From an uncultured Collinsella sp. (GTDB lineage Bacteria; Actinomycetota; Coriobacteriia; Coriobacteriales; Coriobacteriaceae): 20,502 bases of DNA. Shown piece after piece: positions 1 through 6,434 of this stretch. The stretch covers positions 1 to 20,502 of the forward strand of contig CABSNL010000033.1 of assembly GCA_902479095.1 (NCBI GenBank), written 5' to 3'. Below the pieces are notes generated by a model. It had not been told where the DNA came from, did not search any database, and worked only from the letters and a program-made list of their open reading frames with translations. The position numbers and the translations under genes were made by a program. Position 1 is the first letter of the stretch. The number at the start of each line of letters is the position of its first letter.

Positions 1-91
1 TGTCGTAGACCGGCAGCAGCTGCTTGGAGGTCACGAGCGTGAGCGGGTACAGGCGCGTGCCGGACCCGCCGGCGAGGATGATGCCTTTCAT
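1..91 (-). CDS. rmlA: Glucose-1-phosphate thymidylyltransferase RmlA, N-terminal 30 codons only (runs off window)
   Basis: This is the start of the enzyme that makes dTDP-glucose from glucose-1-phosphate and dTTP, the first step of dTDP-L-rhamnose synthesis in the cytoplasm. The 30 visible residues carry the nucleotidyltransferase signature GGSGTRLYPLT at residues 8-18, followed by SKQLLPVYD at 22-30, which is almost diagnostic for RmlA/RfbA. The ATG at 91-89 lies three bases after the stop of the glycosyltransferase gene, with a weak GAAAGG ribosome site inside that gene's end, so it is the next gene of the same operon. The rest lies outside the window. Its presence suggests the polysaccharide contains a dTDP-sugar such as rhamnose. 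Confidence 0.9.
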   Translation of the reverse strand, partial: MKGIILAGGSGTRLYPLTLVTSKQLLPVYD

Positions 92-94
92 TGG

Positions 95-967
95 CTATAA
101 CCTTTCTTTTCTTGCGGCCCTACGGCCGGCGCGGTTTCCGAGAAGGCGGGCGCAGCAGTCGAATCCAAAAGCGGCGAATTCCCGGATATTCCCCTCGTGC
201 AGAAGCTGGCGGGAGACAGACTTAACGAGCCTTCCGCCCTCCCCGACCTCGGAGCTACAGCCAACGATTTCCCCGTTCGCCTCGAGGAAACGGCCGATTG
301 CATAGTTCCGGCGATACTGCTCGGCTGGAGTGAGGTTATGCGAATGATGCACACAGGCGTCGGCAGCATATGCAACCGAGTATCCGGCGTTTACGGCCTT
401 CGCGGCCATAAGCATGTCCTCACTCATATCCGTCTTTCCGAAACCGCCGAGCTCGATATATGCGCTACGGCGGTACGCCGAGCACACGTCGGTGGCGAAA
501 TACGCCTTGATTCCCATGGTCACGACGTCGGCCTTAGAGCGAACGTTAGATTCAGGACCGTAGTTGAACTCACGGACGAGCTGTTCGAACCTACGAGCGT
601 CATCCTTGGGAAGCTGGCGCCCGGATGAAACCACCACGCGGAAATCGTTAAGAATGGGGGCAATAAGGTTCTCAATGTAGAATTCGTCAGCGGGTACGGC
701 ATCCTGCGTCATAAAGCAGACGATATCCCCAATGGATTCCCTAAGCGCCATATCGCGAGTGAGACCGTGGTTGAATTCGGAACGCTCAATACTGATCAAG
801 CGAACCCACTCAAACGTCTTAACGATATCGACCGTACGGTCGGAGGAGCTCGAATCGACGACAATAACCTCATCAGGACGACGAGTCTGGCGATATATGC
901 GATTGAGCAGCCCCTCGATATCGCCCTCAGCATTGAGAGTCGGAATCACAAGGGAAACCTTCGTCAT
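95..967 (-). CDS. Family 2 glycosyltransferase, probable rhamnosyltransferase
   Basis: A 290-residue GT-A fold glycosyltransferase that would add a sugar from a nucleotide donor to the lipid-linked polysaccharide at the inner membrane face. Residues 1-10 (MTKVSLVIPT) and the PDEVIVVDSSSSD segment near 31-43 are the classic GT2 nucleotide-binding start. FNHGLTRD (65-72) and MTQDAVP (86-92) are typical of the RfbF-like rhamnosyltransferase group. Acceptor and donor are not readable from sequence; rhamnose is inferred from these motifs and from rmlA next door. The ATG at 967 is preceded by a strong AAGGAGG and overlaps the upstream stop as ATGA, which argues against the longer in-frame extension to 1039. 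The C-terminal end is basic (RRAARKERL). Confidence 0.85.
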   Translation of the reverse strand: MTKVSLVIPTLNAEGDIEGLLNRIYRQTRRPDEVIVVDSSSSDRTVDIVKTFEWVRLISIERSEFNHGLTRDMALRESIGDIVCFMTQDAVPADEFYIENLIAPILNDFRVVVSSGRQLPKDDARRFEQLVREFNYGPESNVRSKADVVTMGIKAYFATDVCSAYRRSAYIELGGFGKTDMSEDMLMAAKAVNAGYSVAYAADACVHHSHNLTPAEQYRRNYAIGRFLEANGEIVGCSSEVGEGGRLVKSVSRQLLHEGNIREFAAFGFDCCARLLGNRAGRRAARKERL

Positions 968-1608
968 CGCCCGGTCCTCCTTTTCCCGAACATGGCACCG
1001 AAGGTGCCCATGAAACATTTCCAGTCCATACGGAAGCAACGGTTCCGTACATAGTGGAGCTCAATCTTCTGCCGCATGCCGCTCTCGAAGGTCGCGGCGT
1101 TGCGGTCAGTGGCCTGCCACAGGCCGGTAATGCCCGGTGTGACGCTCAGTAGCTCTTCCTTCTCCTCTTCGGAGAAGTGCTGTTCCAGCTCGTCATGCGT
1201 GATGGGACGCGGACCGATCACGGACAGATCGCCCTTGAGCACGTTGAGGAACTGCGGTACCTCGTCGATGGAGCACTTGCGGATGAACTGGCCCACCTTT
1301 GTGATGCGTGGGTCGTTATCGACCTTGCGCTCCACCTCCCACTGGTGCAGCTGCTCGGGGCTCAGGTACTTCTGAACATCACCTGCATCAGAGACCATGC
1401 TGCGAAGCTTAAGCACGCGAATCACCCGGCCTCCCCTGCCCACGCGCTCCTGCGTGTAGACCGGGCAGCCCGGGGACTCCACGCAGATCGCGGCGCAGAC
1501 ACAGGCCATGGGAATCGCCAGCACAGCGGCACACCCGGCGCTGAAGGCTATATCGAACGTTCTCTTGCATATGCGGTAAAAGAGGGTCCCGGTAGGTTTC
1601 CTAGGCAT
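964..1608 (-). CDS. Bacterial sugar transferase (polyprenyl-phosphate hexose-1-phosphate transferase), short form
   Basis: A 214-residue monotopic sugar-1-phosphate transferase that starts repeat-unit assembly by loading a sugar phosphate onto undecaprenyl phosphate. One hydrophobic segment spans residues 20-42. The family motifs follow: LKLRSM (66-71), the DPRITKVGQFIRK stretch (99-111), the catalytic Asp-Glu pair in SIDEVPQ (D115, E116), GPRP (132-135) and PGITGLWQ (158-165). It lacks the long N-terminal domain of WcaJ-like enzymes, so it is the minimal catalytic type. Its ATG lies 3 bases after the upstream transferase stop and has only a weak ribosome site, suggesting translational coupling. 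Its end overlaps the glycosyltransferase start by 4 bases. It is a paralogue of the gene just upstream. Confidence 0.9.
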   Translation of the reverse strand: MPRKPTGTLFYRICKRTFDIAFSAGCAAVLAIPMACVCAAICVESPGCPVYTQERVGRGGRVIRVLKLRSMVSDAGDVQKYLSPEQLHQWEVERKVDNDPRITKVGQFIRKCSIDEVPQFLNVLKGDLSVIGPRPITHDELEQHFSEEEKEELLSVTPGITGLWQATDRNAATFESGMRQKIELHYVRNRCFRMDWKCFMGTFGAMFGKRRTGR

Positions 1609-1611
1609 GGG

Positions 1612-2475
1612 CTAGCACCCCGCCAACGGAAAAGTCTCGGGAAATGCCTCTAGCAGGCACCCCCCCCCCGTTATCATTTCGACGACCGTGAGCGCCACGA
1701 TCTTCAAGTCGGTGGCCACCCCGCGTTTGGCGATGTACTCAAGGTCGCGGCGAACCATGCCGTCGAAGTCGGTATCATTCCGGTCCGTGACCTGCCACCA
1801 GCCGGTGATCCCGGGCTTCACGGCAAGTCGCTGCAGGTCGTACTCGGTGTACTCCGCCACCTCGTTGGGCAGCGGCGGGCGCGGGCCCACGACGGACATC
1901 TGGCCAAGGAACACGTTGAGGAACTGCGGGAACTCGTCGATGGAGTGCTTGCGGATGAACTTGCCGATCTTCGTTACGCGCGGGTCGTCCCTCATCTTGA
2001 ACATGGCGCCGGCGATCTCGTTCTGCCCCTTGAGCTCGGCGAGGCGCTCGTCGGCGTCCTTGTACATGCTTCGGAACTTCCACATGCGGAAGGTAGACAG
2101 TCTGCCGTCGCGGTGGGTCTGGCCCACGCGGATCTGGCTGTAGAACGGGCTGCCCTCGCTCTCCAGGCGGATGGCCGCAGCCAGCACCAGGCTCGGTATG
2201 GCGATGACGGCAAGCACGCAGCCGCTGAACACAATGTCGAACGCGCGTTTTACGGCCCTGTAGCCCAGGCGCGTGCGATCCCAGTCCTTCACGGCCTGCT
2301 TGGTCTTGTAGTGCACGCTCACGTCACCGCCACTCATTGCCTGGGCAACCAGCGCGGCCCCCGCCGGCGCGTTTTTCCCTGTCACTTCTTTACTAGTCAA
2401 GTTCAAATCCACGTCCCTGTCCCCAGGGACCCCCCCCCTCGATGAATTCAGATTGCGAATGAATTGCCAGTGCAA
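1612..2475 (-). CDS. Bacterial sugar transferase with N-terminal extension and two poly-G tracts
   Basis: A 287-residue polyprenyl-phosphate sugar-1-phosphate transferase. After a 70-residue polar extension come a membrane segment (about 79-101), FRMWKFRSM (129-137), DDPRVTKIGKFIRK (163-176), SIDEFPQ with the catalytic Asp-Glu pair (D180, E181), GPRP (197-200) and PGITGWWQ (221-228). The start is uncertain. A TTG at 2475 lies 7 bases after the NusG-like gene with AAGGGG close by; a GTG at 2412 (residue 22) has GGGGACAGG upstream. A run of nine G falls at residues 13-15 and a run of ten G at residues 269-272. One G fewer in the second run would end the protein at MITGGGAC, more like relatives as I remember them, so the present tail (CLLEAFPETFPLAGC) may be frameshifted. 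Confidence 0.85.
   Translation of the reverse strand: MHWQFIRNLNSSRGGVPGDRDVDLNLTSKEVTGKNAPAGAALVAQAMSGGDVSVHYKTKQAVKDWDRTRLGYRAVKRAFDIVFSGCVLAVIAIPSLVLAAAIRLESEGSPFYSQIRVGQTHRDGRLSTFRMWKFRSMYKDADERLAELKGQNEIAGAMFKMRDDPRVTKIGKFIRKHSIDEFPQFLNVFLGQMSVVGPRPPLPNEVAEYTEYDLQRLAVKPGITGWWQVTDRNDTDFDGMVRRDLEYIAKRGVATDLKIVALTVVEMITGGGCLLEAFPETFPLAGC
1660..1669 (-). repeat. Ten-base poly-G tract in coding strand near the 3' end of the first sugar transferase gene
   Basis: Ten C in a row on the plus strand, read as G in the gene. It encodes Gly-Gly-Gly just after MIT. The three reading frames after the tract all stop soon: with nine G the protein stops two codons later, with ten (as here) it gains about 15 residues, and with eleven it runs into the start of the next gene. 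It is either a contingency tract prone to slippage or a sequencing miscount. Confidence 0.8.
2430..2438 (-). repeat. Nine-base poly-G tract near the 5' end of the same gene
   Basis: Nine G in the coding strand, 37-45 bases after the TTG candidate start and 18 bases before the GTG candidate start. If translation starts at TTG, a one-base change in length would put the whole enzyme out of frame. If it starts at GTG, the tract lies in the leader, where it could act as or alter a ribosome site. It is followed by a small palindrome, GTCCCT with AGGGAC (2413-2430). Confidence 0.75.
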
Positions 2476-2482
2476 CGTCCCC

Positions 2483-3073
2483 TTACGTCTTACTGGGCAC
2501 GTCCAACGGAAGCAGCTCCCTAAAAGCAGAGTCGCCTTCGCCCACGTCTACCAGGCACCAGCGCTTATGACGGTCAATCTTCTTTACACGGGCCTCTTGC
2601 CCCACCAAGGGCCCCTGCTCTATGTGCAGCACGCCGTCTTCTATGCGGGCGACGCTGTTGCGCACCACGCCGTCGTCGTCGAGCACGCTGCGGTACCAGT
2701 CCTGCGCATCGTCTGGCATGGGCGCATAGGCCCGCTCCCTGCTGCCGGCAATACGGCAGCCAAAGCTCAACTGGGCCAAAGCCCTATCGAGCAGGGCGGC
2801 ATCGCGCGTGGCGACGAAGAAATATTCCTCGTACATGGGTTTGATTTGGAGCAACCAGGCGCCGTCCCGCTTAAACCAGAACTCCTTTTGCATCACAAAA
2901 GCGTCCTGCATCAGCTCGTGCGGGATAATACGGCGGACCTTTTCGCAGGTCTCGCGCTCTTTTCCATTGGGGGTGTGGACCAGATACCAGCGGACGCGGC
3001 CATGCTGACTGTTGGTGGTAGCGCCGTTAAATGCGCCCGGCAGCTGCTCTTGACGCCGCATTGTCTGTTCCAT
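2483..3073 (-). CDS. NusG-family processive antiterminator paralogue (LoaP/RfaH-like) of the polysaccharide operon
   Basis: A 196-residue specialised NusG paralogue. The NGN domain runs from RWYLVHTPNGKERETCEKV (from residue 28) through about residue 105, and a C-terminal KOW motif is visible at GPLVGQEARVKKIDRHKR (154-171). Family knowledge: such proteins ride on RNA polymerase and suppress termination in long operons, usually the one they head. Here it is the first gene before four polysaccharide genes, so antitermination of this operon is the likely job. The ATG at 3073 is chosen for its AAGGGGG site 8 bases upstream; the frame is open further but without support. A hairpin at the predicted transcript start (3156-3188) is a candidate recruitment element. 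LoaP versus another NusG subfamily cannot be settled by eye. Confidence 0.85.
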   Translation of the reverse strand: MEQTMRRQEQLPGAFNGATTNSQHGRVRWYLVHTPNGKERETCEKVRRIIPHELMQDAFVMQKEFWFKRDGAWLLQIKPMYEEYFFVATRDAALLDRALAQLSFGCRIAGSRERAYAPMPDDAQDWYRSVLDDDGVVRNSVARIEDGVLHIEQGPLVGQEARVKKIDRHKRWCLVDVGEGDSAFRELLPLDVPSKT

Positions 3074-3155
3074 CTCTCGCCCCCTTAACTTGCATCCACG
3101 ACGCACGCGAATGCAGGGGCGTTAAGAACAGGCTTCTCGCTCGCAGCTAGGCGCA

Positions 3156-3188
3156 GTCGCAAAAGTACAGGTTTTTGTATCTTTCGAC
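3156..3188 (-). promoter_or_regulatory. Hairpin at the predicted 5' end of the polysaccharide operon transcript
   Basis: On the minus strand the sequence reads GTCG-AAAG-A-TACA, a six-base AAAACC loop, then TGTA-CTTT-TG-CGAC: twelve pairs interrupted by one-base and two-base bulges. It begins within a base or two of where transcription should start, given the TATAAT at 3196-3201. Its position ahead of a NusG paralogue fits an RNA element for antiterminator recruitment, but that role is inference. Confidence 0.5.
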
Positions 3189-3286
3189 ATAGGCCATTAT
3201 ACGAGCAATTTATTAACGTTTGCCCAGATTACGCAAAATGTACTGCTGGTAGATACATCTCCATACGCCTCTACAGAAACCTGTAC
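3165..3286. repeat. Inverted repeat GTACAGGTTT / AAACCTGTAC flanking the polysaccharide promoter
   Basis: GTACAGGTTT at 3165-3174 and its exact complement AAACCTGTAC at 3277-3286 lie 102 bases apart, both within longer similar A/T-rich contexts. They bracket the promoter core at 3196-3224. They could be paired operator sites for a looping regulator, or the left copy may simply be the arm of the leader hairpin. Confidence 0.5.
3196..3224 (-). promoter_or_regulatory. Probable promoter of the polysaccharide operon
   Basis: A perfect TATAAT at 3196-3201 on the minus strand sits in an A/T-rich patch of otherwise GC-rich DNA, about 120 bases before the NusG-like gene. The matching -35 region at 17 bases (GGCAAA) is poor, which would suit an activated promoter. 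The predicted start is near 3189. Nothing else in 3074-3300 looks like a gene. Confidence 0.5.
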
Positions 3287-3299
3287 CTTTTTGTGCAAC

Positions 3300-3327
3300 A
3301 AAAAAGCCGCTCATCCAGCGGCTTTTT
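3300..3327 (-). terminator. Bidirectional-looking rho-independent terminator
   Basis: An 11-bp perfect stem, AAAAAGCCGCT (3301-3311) with AGCGGCTTTTT (3317-3327), and a five-base loop CATCC, with A/T runs on both sides. On the minus strand it is the second terminator after thrS and insulates the polysaccharide promoter from thrS read-through. Confidence 0.85.
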
Positions 3328-3341
3328 CTCGTTTGGGCATT

Positions 3342-3377
3342 AAAAAAGGCGACCGCCCTTTGTGGACGGTCGCCTTT
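3342..3377 (-). terminator. Rho-independent terminator of thrS
   Basis: The stem AAAGGCGACCG with CGGTCGCCTTT (arms at 3345-3355 and 3367-3377) ends in six T on the minus strand, 20 bases after the thrS stop codon. This is the canonical first terminator for thrS. Confidence 0.9.
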
Positions 3378-3396
3378 AGTTGTTGTGCAGTTCGCC

Positions 3397-5160
<1,764 letters not shown>

Positions 5161-5230
5161 GGGTATGTTTTCTCCTCTCGGATGCCTAATGCAAGTGCGT
5201 GCGATGCGCTCGGCGTTTTTGACTTGCATC

Positions 5231-5258
5231 ATTATAGGCAGGTTGCCTTGGTATACAA
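5231..5258 (-). promoter_or_regulatory. Probable thrS promoter
   Basis: On the minus strand TTGTAT (5253-5258) and a perfect TATAAT (5231-5236) are 16 bases apart, about 70 bases upstream of the thrS start. No T-box motif (TGGNACCGCG) is visible in the short leader, so the regulation common for thrS in Firmicutes is not seen here. Confidence 0.65.
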
Positions 5259-5259
5259 G

Positions 5260-5290
5260 CGCCCGCCGCACCTTAATGGCACGGCGGGCG
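5260..5290 (-). terminator. Hairpin after the zinc-ribbon gene, possible weak terminator
   Basis: A 9-bp perfect stem, CGCCCGCCG (5260-5268) with CGGCGGGCG (5282-5290) and a 13-base loop, lies between the zinc-ribbon gene and the thrS promoter. The minus-strand tail CTTGTAT is only moderately T-rich, so termination is likely but not strong. Confidence 0.45.
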
Positions 5291-5375
5291 ATTTTCTACG
5301 CATGCTTCATCGTGTGGGGCGGGGCTGCGGGGCGCGCGGCGCCCGTAGCTTGCAGCCGGCCAGTCGATGGATGCG

Positions 5376-5807
5376 TTACTGGATGCGAGTTCGGCAGTAG
5401 GGGCAGACCTTCCAGTGCGCATCGAGCGGGCGATGGCAGCTGGGGCACACGTTACGAACCTGGGTATCGCACACCGGGCAGACGACAAAGTCCTTCTCGA
5501 TGGGCGCGCCGCACTGGGGGCAAGTGCCGTACTGGGCAAGCTGGCGCTCGCGCAGGGCCATATCCAGCTCCTGCTCCTCGCGGTCGGCCGCGTAGGAATG
5601 CGGGCGCAGGACCAGGTAGGCGATGAGGCCCACAAACGGGATGAGGGCGATGATGCCCCAAGCCACGTAGGCGCTGGCGCCGCGGCGGCGAGCGTCGATA
5701 AACACATAGACGACCGACAGCACATACAGGGCGATGATAAAGCCAACAAAGGCATAGACGACGCCCATAAGCTGCGGCGACATGAGCTCGGAGATGTACT
5801 TGGACAT
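5376..5807 (-). CDS. Small membrane protein with two helices and a double zinc ribbon
   Basis: A 143-residue protein of unknown function. Two hydrophobic segments (about 15-37 and 48-68) are separated by a short basic loop (DARRRG). The second segment, WGIIALIPFVGLIAYLVLRP, resembles the N-terminal membrane part common in PLDc_N-like proteins. A charged linker leads to four CxxC pairs at C96/C99, C110/C113, C121/C124 and C135/C138, which is a double zinc ribbon. The tail is therefore probably a cytoplasmic zinc-binding module attached to the membrane. The ATG at 5807 is preceded by GAAAGG at a good distance; the frame is open to 5852 without a ribosome site. Its 5' side faces the repeat array at 5908-6243. 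Confidence 0.85.
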   Translation of the reverse strand: MSKYISELMSPQLMGVVYAFVGFIIALYVLSVVYVFIDARRRGASAYVAWGIIALIPFVGLIAYLVLRPHSYAADREEQELDMALRERQLAQYGTCPQCGAPIEKDFVVCPVCDTQVRNVCPSCHRPLDAHWKVCPYCRTRIQ

Positions 5808-5907
5808 TACGGGTACCTTTCGGAATATTAACAGTTCGGTCAAGTTTACCACGGGGTTTGTTTATATGGGACTACGGCTGGGTACGGGGCTGGCGCGGAC
5901 ACAAACA

Positions 5908-6243
5908 TCTCAATCTGTAACAGTTACTCGGCTAAAACAGTCCCAGACGTTACAGATTTAGACAAACCCTTCTCTCCCCGACTTAAACCTCGATCTGTAA
6001 CATCTAGAACCCAAAAACAGTTCTTACTGTTACAGATCGAGACAACCAGAATCCGTCGGAAAGATTGTCTCGACCTGTAACAGAAAGGAACCAAAAACCC
6101 TGCCAGCTGTTACAGATCGAGACATACGAGTAACCCGACGGGCTACCGTCTCGATCTGTAACACGTAGGACCGCAATTCCCCGCCTATCGTTACAAATCG
6201 AGATGAACGTGCGCCTGTGGACGCAGCATCTCAATCTGTAACA
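5908..6243. repeat. Array of nine alternating inverted 15-bp units at a 40-bp period
   Basis: Units start at 5908, 5948, 5988, 6028, 6068, 6108, 6149, 6189 and 6229. Odd units read TCTCGATCTGTAACA (or close variants) and even units read the complement TGTTACAGATCGAGA, in strict alternation. Start-to-start distances are 40 bases with a single 41. The eight spacers are 25 bases (one 26) and show no similarity to each other. Units 6 and 7 are perfect complements, and other neighbours differ at one to a few positions. Units 1 and 9 share the variant TCTCAATC. Any two neighbours can form a 15-bp stem with a loop of about 25 bases on either strand. The array fills most of the region between the divergently transcribed zinc-ribbon and oxidoreductase genes. 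It is not a CRISPR: the units are too short and alternate in direction. No function is known to me. Confidence 0.9.
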
Positions 6244-6255
6244 GGTAACGGCGAC

Positions 6256-6288
6256 GACCGCGATGTTTGGTGGGAAGATCTCGCGGTC
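6256..6288. repeat. Hairpin just after the alternating array
   Basis: An 8-bp perfect stem, GACCGCGA (6256-6263) with TCGCGGTC (6281-6288), and a 17-base loop, lies 12 bases after the last array unit. It does not carry the array motif. It could be a leader structure of the downstream oxidoreductase gene. The rest of 6289-6400 shows nothing I can identify. Confidence 0.4.
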
Positions 6289-6402
6289 TAACGTGGCCAG
6301 CATCCGTGCTGGGCCGGCCCGCGCCTGCCGTTGGCGGGTGTTGCGGGGCTGTTCGCCGCATTGCCGCCGCGCCGAGGGCACGCAGACCGTAGGATGGTCT
6401 TA

Positions 6403-6417
6403 TTGACAGCCTGTCAA
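6403..6417. promoter_or_regulatory. Perfect 15-bp palindrome before the oxidoreductase gene, candidate operator
   Basis: TTGACAG-C-CTGTCAA is a perfect palindrome with a one-base centre, ending 8 bases before the GGAGG ribosome site. TTGACA looks like a -35 box, but no -10 follows at the right distance, so an operator or leader element is more likely. The cognate regulator is not in the window. Confidence 0.4.
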
Positions 6418-6434
6418 CTTGTCTTGGAGGCACC

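Noticed and set aside
5161..5260. T-box riboswitch before thrS
   Set aside because: The leader from the predicted start is about 65 bases, with no TGGNACCGCG motif and no specifier stem.
5908..6243. CRISPR array
   Set aside because: Units are only 15 bases and alternate in orientation; CRISPR repeats are longer and all point the same way. No cas gene is in the window.
6004..6381. 125-codon minus-strand reading frame across the alternating array
   Set aside because: Its repetitive peptide simply translates the repeat units; there is no ribosome site and no recognisable domain.
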